DNA from: Spirochaetes bacterium GWF1_51_8
Lineage (GTDB): Bacteria > Spirochaetota > Brevinematia > Brevinematales > GWF1-51-8
Direction of reading: 5' to 3'
Assembly: GCA_001829415.1 (NCBI GenBank)
Contig: MIBE01000032.1
Location: 36,775-77,275 of the forward strand
Length of the DNA stretch: 40,501 bases
A model generated the notes under the pieces. The model did no database searches, had not been told where the DNA came from, and saw only the letters and a list, made by a program, of their open reading frames with translations. Below are positions 1-8,670 of the stretch, in pieces (position 1 is the stretch's first letter; each line of letters begins with the position of its first letter). A program made the position numbers and the translations under genes.

Positions 1-124
1 AATCCGGCTCTCCATCCCGGAAGACACTGTCAGTCATAAGCACCGGCTCGCCGGGCATAGAATTGTCCGCGAACGGATCGCGCGCTATATAGAAGAGTTC
101 CTGTCCGAATGGGGGAAGGGATGA
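1..124 (+). CDS. C-terminal end of an upstream gene (partial)
   Basis: An open frame enters from the left edge (first full codon at 2) and runs about 40 codons to a TGA at 122-124. The tail is charged and helical, ending in RIARYIEEFLSEWGKG. The stop overlaps the ATG at 121 of the next gene in an ATGA arrangement, which is typical of translationally coupled genes and supports both the partial gene and the choice of 121 as the next start. The fragment is too short to assign a family. Confidence 0.55.
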   Translation, partial: IRLSIPEDTVSHKHRLAGHRIVRERIARYIEEFLSEWGKG

Positions 125-2283
125 GTACCGCGCCGTTATCGTTAATCATCGCGGGGGCGATCATACTCGGCCTCGCTATCGACATGCTCCTGCGTTCCTC
201 GCGCAAGCTCAATATCGCCGCATCGGTGTTTCTCGGACTTTTCGCGTTCGTCGTGGCATGCGAAGGGATACAGGGATACCTGTTGTCCATCGACCGCCCG
301 GTGCTGGCGTCGGTGATCATCCGCGCGGAGTACGCGTTCCTGATCCTGCTGTCGTCGTCTTTTTACCTCTTCACCAATCATTTCCCGCGCGGCGAGTACT
401 GGAAGGTCGCGAAACCGGTCGTCTATCTCCTCGTGGGGCTGTCAGCGGTATTTGTCGCCGCCGCGATGCTGGGGATCGACCGCGAATCGACGCATTACCT
501 CATGGTGTTCGAGGAAGGGGTCTACCGCCCCTCGGTGGATATCAAGTACAATTTCATCCATTATATCATCAACGGATACATCCTGCTCCTCGCGCTCTAC
601 TCCGCCGGTACTATCATCGCGAAAATTAAACGGGTCAGGCTGGTGTACCAGAAACAGCAGATACGTTACTTCCTGTCGGGCTTCGCGGTGTTCGGCGCGA
701 TTCACCTGCTGACGCTGATCTTCGCGAACGAACTGCCGCCGAGCGTGAAGTACACCGCGACTGCGGTTGGGAGCGTGGTGTTCAGCGCGGTGACGTTTTA
801 CTCTATCGTGGTGTACCGTTTCGGCAGTCTCAGGAAGACCCTCGGCCGTCTGGGAATCGAGTTCGCGGTCCTGCTCGTACTGCTTGTGCCGGTAATGGGC
901 GGTTTCTTCATGGTGCGGAGCTGGCTCGCCGACCTGACGCCCGCGCTCTTTTTTCTCCTCGTCACGCCGTCGATGGCAGTGGTTTTCAGGATCATTCACC
1001 TCGCGTACCTGCTCGTGCTGAGGATTATCCGGGGCGACCATACCGGGACGGACGCGACCGAGAAGCTGATGGACAGATTGTGGAATTCGCGCGACCTGAA
1101 CGAGTTGGCATCGCGGACAGTCACACTGCTCGAGGAACAGATCGAGTGCGCGAACGCCGACTTTTTAGTTTACGACCAGAAGAACGACATTTTCCGCGTC
1201 CTTTATTCCACTTCGGGGAAGACGTTCGATATCCCGGGCAGTAACCCGTTCTTCAAGCTGATCGCGAAGAGCGACGAATACTATCACCGCGACGTCATCA
1301 ATATCGATCCGCGTTATACCGGGATTAAGGAGTCGGCGGAGAAGTATTTCGCGGAGTACGGCGCACAGCTCCTTCTGCCGGTCTTCTTCGATAACGAAAT
1401 CCCCGCACTCATCAATATCTCGCCCAAGATCGACGAGAACTCCTATACGAGCGATGAGCTCGGGATTATCCGAAAAATCCGCAAGCTCGTCACGATCATT
1501 ACCGACAACCTGATCCTTTTCGAGAAAGAGGAAGAGGCGAAAACGAATGTGCGCGACCTCGGCCTCGCGACCGAAATCCAGCAATCCATCTTCCAGGGCG
1601 ATATCCCGGAGTTCGAGAAAATAGACGTATTCGCCTACCAGAAGCCCGCGAAATGGGTGAGCGGCGACTATTACTTTGTGGACAGGATAGACGGTGATAA
1701 CGCCGCTATCCTTATCGCCGACGTGTCGGGCAAGGGTATCCCGGCGTCGCTGGTGGCTATGGTGATCCATACGATCGCGAAAACGCAGGAGTTTTCGCGG
1801 AATGTCGACCCGATAGTGAAGAAGATCAACGATATCCTGACCTCGAACCAGGGCTCGTCCGGCTTCACCCGTATCTCATCCTTCGCGACCATCTTCTGCG
1901 GATTCCTCGAGTGCGGTTCGAGCACCTTTCATTACACGAACGCCGGACATCTCCCGGTGCTGGTCTTCGACCGCGCATCGGGAAAGTACGAATACCTGAC
2001 CCCGAACTCCAAGCCGGTCGGCCTCTTCCCGGAATTTACCTATACGACCTCGGTGAAGAAGCTGAAGAAGAACCAGATACTCGTGCTGTATTCCGACGGG
2101 ATCACCGAGGCCATCGATATGAAGGACGAGGAGTTCGGGCAGGAACGGCTGGAAGCGATAGTCCGCCGGAACGAGGATATGGCCGCGCGCGAGATTGCCG
2201 GGGAAATCCTGAAGGCGGTGGAAAACTTCTCCGAGGGCCGTGAGCAGTTCGACGACATAACTTTAATCGTAATTAAGTTGTAA
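121..2283 (+). CDS. Membrane-anchored SpoIIE/RsbU-type PP2C serine phosphatase with GAF-like domain
   Basis: The protein is about 720 aa. The first ~300 residues are mostly hydrophobic helices, resembling the 7TM sensor region found at the front of some histidine kinases. A GAF-like domain follows (about 310-470), then a short charged linker and a C-terminal SpoIIE/PP2C phosphatase domain (about 490-720). The metal-binding acidic motifs are visible: GDYYF, IADVSGKG, YSDGITEA and FDDITLI. Proteins of this type usually dephosphorylate an anti-anti-sigma factor in a partner-switching cascade, and the membrane and GAF parts suggest signal input. No STAS or anti-sigma gene is adjacent. I chose ATG 121 over ATG 109 because it overlaps the upstream stop and follows a purine-rich GGGGGAAGGG stretch. 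Phosphatase class is secure; the signal and target are unknown. Confidence 0.9.
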   Translation: MSTAPLSLIIAGAIILGLAIDMLLRSSRKLNIAASVFLGLFAFVVACEGIQGYLLSIDRPVLASVIIRAEYAFLILLSSSFYLFTNHFPRGEYWKVAKPVVYLLVGLSAVFVAAAMLGIDRESTHYLMVFEEGVYRPSVDIKYNFIHYIINGYILLLALYSAGTIIAKIKRVRLVYQKQQIRYFLSGFAVFGAIHLLTLIFANELPPSVKYTATAVGSVVFSAVTFYSIVVYRFGSLRKTLGRLGIEFAVLLVLLVPVMGGFFMVRSWLADLTPALFFLLVTPSMAVVFRIIHLAYLLVLRIIRGDHTGTDATEKLMDRLWNSRDLNELASRTVTLLEEQIECANADFLVYDQKNDIFRVLYSTSGKTFDIPGSNPFFKLIAKSDEYYHRDVINIDPRYTGIKESAEKYFAEYGAQLLLPVFFDNEIPALINISPKIDENSYTSDELGIIRKIRKLVTIITDNLILFEKEEEAKTNVRDLGLATEIQQSIFQGDIPEFEKIDVFAYQKPAKWVSGDYYFVDRIDGDNAAILIADVSGKGIPASLVAMVIHTIAKTQEFSRNVDPIVKKINDILTSNQGSSGFTRISSFATIFCGFLECGSSTFHYTNAGHLPVLVFDRASGKYEYLTPNSKPVGLFPEFTYTTSVKKLKKNQILVLYSDGITEAIDMKDEEFGQERLEAIVRRNEDMAAREIAGEILKAVENFSEGREQFDDITLIVIKL

Positions 2284-2335
2284 ACAAGCGAATCCGATGT
2301 TAAAGTATTAGTATAGAATATTTTCGGAGGCAACT

Positions 2336-2899
2336 ATGCGGCGTGTTATGTTATATATACTTTCGCTGTTATTCACGGCGGAAATAGTTTTCGCGCAGAC
2401 ACAAAGTAATCCTTACTCGCACCTGATCGGGATATCCACCGGCGGGCAGTATTTCTTCAACTCGCGTAAGGCCGACTGGATCAGCGGTATCTACTTCGAG
2501 ACGGTTCTCGACCAGTCTGTCGGTATCGATATCCACCTCATGCGTTTCGGCGTACCGATCACAAACTATGCGGCGTTAGTCGGGCACGGGCTCGAGGAAT
2601 ACTTCCAGTTCGGCGCGGGTGTGAAGTTCTATATGGGCTTCTGGAAACCGCTTTCGCTCGATCTCGGGATCGATTACCACGATTTCTCTACCGGCTATTT
2701 AGTCTACAATAACGATACGAACTACCAGGTAATCACGAGCGACGATAACTTCTTCGCGGTCTATGCCGGTCTGGGGATCACCGCCCAGATATCCGCCGAC
2801 CTTTTCGCGCAGATTGGCGTCCGCTTCTCGTACGATTTCACCCCGGTGAACGAAGCGATGGGCCTCAGGGCATATTTCGCGTTCGGCTACGGGATATAG
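2336..2899 (+). CDS. Small secreted protein, probable outer-membrane beta-barrel
   Basis: 187 aa with an N-terminal signal peptide (MRRVMLYILSLLFTAEIVFA, then QTQSN). The mature part alternates short aromatic and polar strands separated by turns and ends in an aromatic-rich strand (YFAFGYGI). This is the pattern of a small 8-strand-type outer-membrane barrel. The RBS is clear: CGGAGG about 6 nt before the ATG. A 52-bp gap separates it from the phosphatase gene, and the next lipoprotein gene starts 12 bp after its stop, so the two envelope genes are probably cotranscribed. I recognise no specific family. Two other small barrel-like proteins occur in this window (20454 minus and 27026 plus). 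Confidence 0.7.
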   Translation: MRRVMLYILSLLFTAEIVFAQTQSNPYSHLIGISTGGQYFFNSRKADWISGIYFETVLDQSVGIDIHLMRFGVPITNYAALVGHGLEEYFQFGAGVKFYMGFWKPLSLDLGIDYHDFSTGYLVYNNDTNYQVITSDDNFFAVYAGLGITAQISADLFAQIGVRFSYDFTPVNEAMGLRAYFAFGYGI

Positions 2900-2911
2900 A
2901 CGGTACGGGAT

Positions 2912-4600
2912 ATGCTGTTGAAAAATCTATTTCTTGCTTCCCTATTAGCCTTGTTCGTGTTGAACGCGTGCGGCGGTAATGTTATCAAGGACGACAATCT
3001 CGCGGGGAAGATCAAGCCCCCGAAGTTCTTCTGCAGTCTATCGGGTCAGACCAATCTGATCGACACGACGGCCGCGTTCTCTCTCCATGTCTTCTACACC
3101 AATTTCTCTATGCTGATCGTCGAATTCACCAATATGAACTATAAACCGATGCCGGAATTGAGCGATACGTTTATCATCAGCCCGAACCGTTTTATCCTGA
3201 ATGACCGCGACCTTCTCAACACCAATTCGGTTTATTACTTCTATTTTTCGAGCTTCTACTCGCAGGTGTCTTGGCTTTCTGTGAAGATGATCGATACTAA
3301 CGGCAACGAGATCGGATCGACGAATTTCACGCTGTACTGGCTCCCGAAGTCGTGGGAAACCTCGCAGGAGTTCGGGGTAATCGCGGATAAGGCCGAAGTC
3401 CGGCTCGGACAGAACCAGCCGGTCGAGACGCTCTCCTTGTCCAGCAGCCTCCGTCTGACGGCGTACCTCCAGACCCTTCATCCGTCGGCGGCAACTATGA
3501 ATATTTCCATCGTGGCGGAAAACGTCTCCAACGGCATCCAAACCGCCGCCGCTGTTTTTAATAATGTCCAGATCGCCGGAATGCGCGCCCAGGTCAACTG
3601 GGACATGACGAATACCGGGCTTCCTATCGGCGAGTACTATGTTTACCTGAAGTTCGACGTGTTCGACGGGTACGGCAACCTGCTTGGCGATTACGGCCTC
3701 TACTGGAACGACCCCCGGGGGATACTCGCGGTCACTGAGACGAATAATCTGACTGTTGTAATTGAGCCTGAGCCCGCGCCGGAACCCATCGTGCAGACGG
3801 AGACCAACCTGGCGCCCGCGCCGTATACCTCGGTGCTCGTTGTCGGGAATAACGGCGAGATCGAGACGGTTGCGTCCGATATCCATCCCGACGTCCTCGG
3901 ACTATTTACATCCGCCGTCTCCAACGCGTACTCTGTGAACGCGATGATCGTGCTCGAAAGCCTCGCGGACGGCACCCGCACTGTGATGACGCAGATCAAC
4001 GGCCTCATGCTCAATAAAGGGGTCGTGCTCTACGCGTGGAAGTTCGTCCCGAAGAATATCGGGATCGGCGGGTACTATGTTCTCGCGCAGTACGATGTCT
4101 ACGACTCCGAAATGGGATATATCGGCCGGTACGAAAGCTACTGGAACGACCTGATGAGCCATTGCAAAGTGGTCTCGTTGTACGAGAAAAAGCTCCCCGA
4201 GCAGGAACCCGAGCCTCAGCCGGTCAAGATAGAGACGGCTTCGGAGTTTAAGCTCGTGCTGAAAGTCGAAAACAACGAATGGATCTACGACCTCGCCTCT
4301 GAAGGTTCCGCGAGAGTGAATACGTTGTTCCAGACACTGGATACGAACGCGGTCTCGGCGAATATCTCGCTCTACGCGGTCGGGAAAGCGTCCGGCAAAG
4401 AAATCCTGATCTCCGGGATCAAGGGCCTCGAATTCTTCGGCGGACGGGTGCAGTTCGGATGGAATATCACGCCCGCGCAGATCAAGGAAAAGGGCGAATT
4501 CTATATCCTCGTGCGCTACGAGATACTCGACAAGGATAAGAAGATTGCCGCGAAACTCGAGAAGTACTGGAACGAAAAATCGAGCTTCATCCTGAATTAG
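2912..4600 (+). CDS. Lipoprotein with repeated domains of unknown function
   Basis: 562 aa. A signal sequence ends in a lipobox (FVLNAC), so lipid attachment to Cys20 is expected. The body has three clear repeats of roughly 110-130 residues, each ending in an aromatic strand pair followed by YWND or YWNE (WNDPRG near residue 270, WNDLMS near 413, WNEKSS near 557). A more diverged first unit ends in LYWLPKSW near residue 147. The repeats are separated by Pro/Glu-rich linkers such as EPEPAPEPIV and EQEPEPQPV. The beta-rich units suggest a chain of Ig-like or similar domains reaching into the periplasm or outside. It starts 12 bp after the barrel gene. The RBS is weak. No known family recognised. 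Confidence 0.8.
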   Translation: MLLKNLFLASLLALFVLNACGGNVIKDDNLAGKIKPPKFFCSLSGQTNLIDTTAAFSLHVFYTNFSMLIVEFTNMNYKPMPELSDTFIISPNRFILNDRDLLNTNSVYYFYFSSFYSQVSWLSVKMIDTNGNEIGSTNFTLYWLPKSWETSQEFGVIADKAEVRLGQNQPVETLSLSSSLRLTAYLQTLHPSAATMNISIVAENVSNGIQTAAAVFNNVQIAGMRAQVNWDMTNTGLPIGEYYVYLKFDVFDGYGNLLGDYGLYWNDPRGILAVTETNNLTVVIEPEPAPEPIVQTETNLAPAPYTSVLVVGNNGEIETVASDIHPDVLGLFTSAVSNAYSVNAMIVLESLADGTRTVMTQINGLMLNKGVVLYAWKFVPKNIGIGGYYVLAQYDVYDSEMGYIGRYESYWNDLMSHCKVVSLYEKKLPEQEPEPQPVKIETASEFKLVLKVENNEWIYDLASEGSARVNTLFQTLDTNAVSANISLYAVGKASGKEILISGIKGLEFFGGRVQFGWNITPAQIKEKGEFYILVRYEILDKDKKIAAKLEKYWNEKSSFILN

Positions 4601-4641
4601 CCCGCGCTTGCCGAAATCCCGCATCTATTGTATTTTTAGTC

Positions 4642-5280
4642 ATGAACGAAATAACTGTCGAACTACTCTCTCTCTATGAATCGATCCGCGCGGATATCGT
4701 CCGTCGGGTAGACGAATTGTCGCGTCCGCGCAACGATGCCGGGATGTTCGAGGAGCTGGCGTTCTGCCTGTGCACCCCGCAGTCGAGCGCGCGGCGCTGT
4801 TTCGACGCGGTCGAACGTCTGAAGCGCGAAGGCTTACTCAACGGCGGAAGCGCGGGCGAGATCGCGGAATGTATCCGCGGCGATGTCCGGTTCCATCATA
4901 CGAAGGGCAAGCGGATAGTCGCGGCGCGCGGATTTTTCTTCACGGGCGGCGCGGACAGGCTCCGGGCGATTCTCGCGGGAGGCGATATCCTTGCCGCGCG
5001 CGAGTGGCTTGCCGGGAATATCAAGGGACTCGGGTTCAAGGAGACCTCGCATTTTCTCAGGAACAACGGCTATGGGGACAGGCTCGCGATCCTCGACAGG
5101 CATGTCCAGCGTTTTCTGATGGAGGCCGGGATACTTGAAAGAATGCCGTCCTCGATCGATAGGAAACTCTATCTGAGTATCGAAGAAAAAATGACAAAAT
5201 TCGCGGATTCAATTAGAATATCACTCGGTCATCTCGATTTCGTTTTATGGTATCGTTTGAAAAGCGAGATTTTCAAGTAA
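4642..5280 (+). CDS. ogg: N-glycosylase/DNA lyase, Ogg2 type (8-oxoguanine repair)
   Basis: 212 aa, the usual length for the Ogg2 branch of the helix-hairpin-helix glycosylases. These remove 8-oxoguanine and nick the abasic site during base excision repair. Visible family features are the FCLCTPQSSA segment near residue 41, the helix-hairpin-helix NIKGLGFKETSHFLRN with the expected Schiff-base lysine at K133, and ILDRHVQRFL with the catalytic aspartate at D152. The flavin reductase gene starts 11 bp after the stop, so this repair enzyme appears to be cotranscribed with an oxygen/NO-detoxifying pair. That fits an oxidative damage response. No strong RBS is visible before the ATG. Confidence 0.9.
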   Translation: MNEITVELLSLYESIRADIVRRVDELSRPRNDAGMFEELAFCLCTPQSSARRCFDAVERLKREGLLNGGSAGEIAECIRGDVRFHHTKGKRIVAARGFFFTGGADRLRAILAGGDILAAREWLAGNIKGLGFKETSHFLRNNGYGDRLAILDRHVQRFLMEAGILERMPSSIDRKLYLSIEEKMTKFADSIRISLGHLDFVLWYRLKSEIFK

Positions 5281-5291
5281 CGGAGGCTCTT

Positions 5292-5816
5292 ATGGATTTA
5301 ACAGCGTTGTTCAAAATCAGCTACGGAGTTTTTCTTGTCACTTCACGTAAGGGCGAGGAGTATAACGGACAAGTCTCGAATACGGTTTTCCAGATCAATT
5401 CCGAACCGCCGACGATCGAAATAGTCATCAATAAACTTAACCTGACCCACGATTACCTGATGAACTCGGAGTACTTCGGGGTGGCCGTGCTGAACGAGGA
5501 AACGCCGATGACCTATATCGGGCGTTTCGGGTTTAAATCCGGCCGCGATATCGACAAGTTCGAGGGTATCGAGTACGCGACTACCGCGAACGGTATCCGC
5601 ATCCCGCTCGAGTACACGGTCGCATGGCTCGAGTGTCAGATCATCACTAAGGTCGATACCAGCACGCACACAATCTTTATCGGCCGGCTCACAGACAGCA
5701 AAGTCCTGACCGAGGACGATCCGATGACCTACAAATACTATCATACGGTGAAGAAAGGAAAGGAGCCGAAGACCGCTCCGACATATGTGAAGCTGGATAA
5801 TCCCCAGCACAGTTAG
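5292..5816 (+). CDS. Flavin reductase domain protein, likely redox partner of the flavodiiron protein
   Basis: 174 aa from the ATG at 5292, chosen because GGAGG at 5282-5286 precedes it; an in-frame ATG at 5247 lies inside the upstream gene. The sequence matches FMN-binding flavin reductase-like domains: a FKISYGVFLVTS start, a NKLNLTHDYL segment and FGFKSGRDIDKFEG. It resembles the flavin reductase part of the high-molecular-weight rubredoxin (Hrb) of acetogens but has no rubredoxin domain. In such systems the NADH-oxidising flavoprotein feeds electrons to a flavodiiron protein, and that gene starts 14 bp downstream. With no rubredoxin in the window, an electron carrier may be encoded elsewhere. 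Confidence 0.85.
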   Translation: MDLTALFKISYGVFLVTSRKGEEYNGQVSNTVFQINSEPPTIEIVINKLNLTHDYLMNSEYFGVAVLNEETPMTYIGRFGFKSGRDIDKFEGIEYATTANGIRIPLEYTVAWLECQIITKVDTSTHTIFIGRLTDSKVLTEDDPMTYKYYHTVKKGKEPKTAPTYVKLDNPQHS

Positions 5817-5830
5817 AACAAGGAGGAACT

Positions 5831-7015
5831 ATGGCAGTCAGAAAACTCGCGGAAGGGATATTTGAAGTAGGCGTGATCCATTGGGATAGGGACCTTTTCG
5901 ACGACCTGATCCCGTTGCCGCAGGGAACCACCTACAACTCGTATCTTGTCTATGGAAAGGATAAGACGGTGCTGATCGATACGGCCGAGCCGACGAAGAT
6001 GGACGTGCTTTTCAATAACCTCGATATGGCCGGCGTGAAGAAGATCGACTATGTGATCTGCCAGCACGCCGAACAGGATCATTCCGGCTCCCTCGCGCAG
6101 GTCCTCGACCGTTACCCGGGATCGATCTGTATCACCAACCAGAAGTGCAGAGACCTCCTTCTAATGCACCTCGACGTCACCGAAGAGCAGTTCAAGGTGA
6201 TCGCCGACGGTGAAAAGATCGATATCGGCGGACGGACGCTCGAGTTCATCTTCGCCCCGTGGGTGCATTGGCCCGAGACCATGTTCACCTATCTCGCGGA
6301 GGAACGTATCCTGTTCTCCTGCGACTTTCTCGGGGGGCACCTGACATCCACCGAACTCTTTGTCAGCGACTACAAGCAGGTCGAAGATAAGGTGAAGCTC
6401 TATTACGCCGAGATCATGATGCCGTTCCGCAAGAATATCGTCAATCACCTGAAGAAGCTCGAAGAGTACAAGATCGATATGATCGCGCCCAGCCATGGGC
6501 AGGTCCATCGCCCGATCGAGCAGATCATCAACTCGTATAAAGGATGGGTTTCCGACGATGTAAAGAACCTCGTGGTGATCCCTTACGCTTCCACCCACGA
6601 GACAGTCGCGAAAATGGTCGAGTATTTTGTCGACGCGCTCATCGCGCGGGGGGTGAACGCCAAGCCTTACCATGTGACCCGTTCGGACATCGGCGGGATG
6701 ACACTCGATCTGGTGGACGCGGCGACTGTCGTGCTCGCCAGTCCCACGATCATCTCCGGCCCGCATCCCGACGTCGCATATTGCGCGTTCCTTGTGAACA
6801 TGATCCGCCCGAAGATGAAGTATCTTTCGGTGATCTACTCGTTCGCGTGGGCGTCGAAGGTGGTGGAGGTGCTGACGGGAATGGTGACGACGATCAAGCC
6901 GGAGATTCTTCCGCCGGTGGCGTCGAAGGGCGTAGCGCGCGCCGAGGCTCTCGCCGAGCTCGACCGTCTGGCCGACCAGATCGCCGAGAAGCATAAAGCG
7001 CTCGGAATACTTTAA
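5831..7015 (+). CDS. fprA: A-type flavodiiron protein (O2/NO reductase)
   Basis: 394 aa, the standard length for class A flavodiiron proteins. The metallo-beta-lactamase-like domain carries the di-iron ligands: H79-x-E81-x-D83-H84 (HAEQDH), the His of the VHWPETM motif, the Asp of SCDFLGGH and the His of PSHGQVHR. A flavodoxin domain follows from about residue 250 with the FMN loop PYASTHETV and a conserved SFAWASK segment. The enzyme reduces O2 to water and/or NO to N2O in the cytoplasm of anaerobes. It has a good RBS (AGGAGG at 5821-5826). It forms a tight operon with the upstream flavin reductase and ogg genes. The sequence does not say which gas is preferred. Confidence 0.95.
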   Translation: MAVRKLAEGIFEVGVIHWDRDLFDDLIPLPQGTTYNSYLVYGKDKTVLIDTAEPTKMDVLFNNLDMAGVKKIDYVICQHAEQDHSGSLAQVLDRYPGSICITNQKCRDLLLMHLDVTEEQFKVIADGEKIDIGGRTLEFIFAPWVHWPETMFTYLAEERILFSCDFLGGHLTSTELFVSDYKQVEDKVKLYYAEIMMPFRKNIVNHLKKLEEYKIDMIAPSHGQVHRPIEQIINSYKGWVSDDVKNLVVIPYASTHETVAKMVEYFVDALIARGVNAKPYHVTRSDIGGMTLDLVDAATVVLASPTIISGPHPDVAYCAFLVNMIRPKMKYLSVIYSFAWASKVVEVLTGMVTTIKPEILPPVASKGVARAEALAELDRLADQIAEKHKALGIL

Positions 7016-7034
7016 GAAGCGCATTAAAATTTAC

Positions 7035-7063
7035 TTGACGAAAATCCCTTCAATCTATATATT
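7035..7063 (+). promoter_or_regulatory. Sigma70-type promoter of the glutaredoxin-folC unit
   Basis: TTGACG at 7035-7040 and TATATT at 7058-7063 are separated by 17 bp, 30 bp before the glutaredoxin start. The -10 element lies inside a perfect inverted repeat (7055-7082). Confidence 0.7.
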
Positions 7064-7082
7064 AGTACATCCTAATATATAG
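7055..7082. promoter_or_regulatory. Perfect 11-bp inverted repeat, candidate operator
   Basis: CTATATATTAG (7055-7065), a 6-bp spacer, then CTAATATATAG (7072-7082). The arms are exact reverse complements. The left arm covers the predicted -10 and the right arm ends just before the RBS, so a bound dimeric repressor would block transcription of the glutaredoxin gene. The regulator is not identified. Confidence 0.6.
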
Positions 7083-7092
7083 CGAGGTTTTT

Positions 7093-7341
7093 ATGCAGGG
7101 TCACAGTGTCGTCCTGTTCAGTACGCCGTCCTGCTCGTGGTGCAGGCACGCGAAAAACTATTTCAATCAAAAAAGGATCCGCTTCAGGGAGTTCGATGTT
7201 TCTAAGGACGAAGCCGCCCGGAACGACATGATCAAGGCGTCGGGGCAGACGGGCGTTCCGGTCATCCTGATCGACCGAAAACCGGTCGTCGGGTTCGACC
7301 TCAACAAGATCGAAAGACTGCTGGGGATTCGCAACGGATAA
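7093..7341 (+). CDS. Glutaredoxin-like redox protein
   Basis: 82 aa, a single thioredoxin fold. The dithiol motif CSWC is at residues 14-17 after FSTPS, and the cis-proline region is TGVPVILID, followed by KPVVGFD. It resembles the small glutaredoxin/NrdH/YruB-like group, which carries electrons to ribonucleotide reductase or to peroxide- and disulfide-reducing enzymes. No reductase gene is adjacent, so the partner is unknown. The folC start lies 3 bp after its stop, so the two are cotranscribed. A palindrome over the promoter suggests it is a regulated gene. The RBS is GAGG, 7 nt before the ATG. Confidence 0.85.
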   Translation: MQGHSVVLFSTPSCSWCRHAKNYFNQKRIRFREFDVSKDEAARNDMIKASGQTGVPVILIDRKPVVGFDLNKIERLLGIRNG

Positions 7342-7344
7342 TTC

Positions 7345-8631
7345 ATGAACGGTTTCCAGTTTCTCGAAAGCCTCATCAATTACGAACGGCGCGCGCTCGA
7401 CTACGGCGGACAGGTCTTCGACCCAGGGAAGATCACTCGCGCCCTCGCGGACGCGGGGAAGATTCCGCTCCCGTACCGGATCGTGCATATCGCCGGGACG
7501 AAGGGAAAGGGCAGTACCGCGGCCTACTGCGCCGAACTGCTCCGGCTCTCCGGGCACAACATCGGCCTCTATACCTCTCCGCACCTTGTCCGCCTGAACG
7601 AACGGATAGCGGCGGACGGCGTGCCTATCGCGGATACCGTATTTGAAAACCTGATCGATAAGTATAAAGAAATGATTGTCCGGTACGAGCTGACCTATTT
7701 CGAAGCGTTGACCTTCCTCGCCTGCGTCTATTTCGCCGAAGCCGGGTGCGGCTGGGTCGTCCTCGAGACCGGGATGGGCGGTCGGCTCGACGCGACCAAT
7801 TTTTGTACGCCCGCCGTATCGGTAATCACTCCCATCTCTTACGACCACACGAAGTACCTCGGAAGCACGCTCACGGAGATCGCGCGGGAGAAGGCGGGCA
7901 TCATCAAACCCGGCGTTCCGGCGGTCGTCTCGCCCCAGCCGGAAGAGGCGTTCGCAGCGATAGAAGAGGCCGCGCGCGCGAACAATTCGACGCTCTTCCC
8001 GGTCGACCGGATCGCGGAATACACGGTACTCGAACGGAGTCCCGGCGGGAGTGTTTCGGATATCCGGCTTAATATCGGAGATACGGCGGTTTCGATCGAA
8101 CGGCTGGCTGTCCGGCAGACCGGCGACGTGTATGTGACAAACTTCCTGACCGCGCTTGCCTCGGTAATTGCGGCGGGAGTGATCCCGGACGAAACCGCGA
8201 TCCGCAGCGCGGCGGCGATTTCGATCCCGGGGCGGATGGAGCGTATCGGCGGCTTCGTCCTCGATGTCGCCCATAACGATATCTCTTTCGAGGCATTGTT
8301 CGACGCGCTCGGAACGTACTACGGGCTCGCGAAGTACGACCTGCATATCGGCATACTCGCGGATAAGGAAATCGAGCGGGTGGCGGAGATCGTCGTGAAG
8401 CATCGCGCTTCTTTCCGCAACGTAACGGTGTTCGACTTTGAAACGGGGAGTGTCCGTAAAAGCGGCGGCGGGGAGCTTTTTCCGCTACTGAAAGAAATTC
8501 CGGGTGTCCGGTATAACCCTTCGCCGGAGGGGATTGTTTTCGAGGGTGGGGCGGTGCAGGTGATGACCGGCTCGTTCTACGGCTACCCGTACATGAAGCG
8601 GCTCGCGCTCGCTCGGGAAGGGAGAAGCTGA
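7345..8631 (+). CDS. folC: Dihydrofolate synthase / folylpolyglutamate synthase
   Basis: 428 aa, the normal length for FolC. This Mur-ligase-family enzyme adds glutamate to dihydropteroate and to tetrahydrofolates using ATP. The P-loop GTKGKGST is at residues 51-58, followed by GLYTSPHLVRLNERI and the ETGMGGRLDATN segment. ITPISYDHTKYLG and EKAGIIKPG are also typical. The C-terminal domain contains IPGRMERI and DVAHN, both conserved in the family. It is translated 3 bp downstream of the glutaredoxin gene. After the stop there is no strong rho-independent terminator, only an AT-loop stem at 8671-8701 and then repeats. Confidence 0.95.
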   Translation: MNGFQFLESLINYERRALDYGGQVFDPGKITRALADAGKIPLPYRIVHIAGTKGKGSTAAYCAELLRLSGHNIGLYTSPHLVRLNERIAADGVPIADTVFENLIDKYKEMIVRYELTYFEALTFLACVYFAEAGCGWVVLETGMGGRLDATNFCTPAVSVITPISYDHTKYLGSTLTEIAREKAGIIKPGVPAVVSPQPEEAFAAIEEAARANNSTLFPVDRIAEYTVLERSPGGSVSDIRLNIGDTAVSIERLAVRQTGDVYVTNFLTALASVIAAGVIPDETAIRSAAAISIPGRMERIGGFVLDVAHNDISFEALFDALGTYYGLAKYDLHIGILADKEIERVAEIVVKHRASFRNVTVFDFETGSVRKSGGGELFPLLKEIPGVRYNPSPEGIVFEGGAVQVMTGSFYGYPYMKRLALAREGRS

Positions 8632-8670
8632 TATTTCGACTTTCGGCGTGCAGGGTTTTGTCAGTGCGAT

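Noticed and set aside
442..1041. 199-codon minus-strand frame inside the phosphatase gene
   Set aside because: It is a shadow of a clearly conserved plus-strand gene. Its peptide is Arg/His/Glu-rich, as expected of GC-rich antisense frames.
4036..4251. 71-codon plus-strand frame inside the repeat lipoprotein
   Set aside because: Out-of-frame reading of the lipoprotein repeats, without an RBS.
7072..8403. 443-codon minus-strand frame opposite glutaredoxin and folC
   Set aside because: It is long only because of codon bias in the plus-strand genes. It spans two recognised genes and their promoter.
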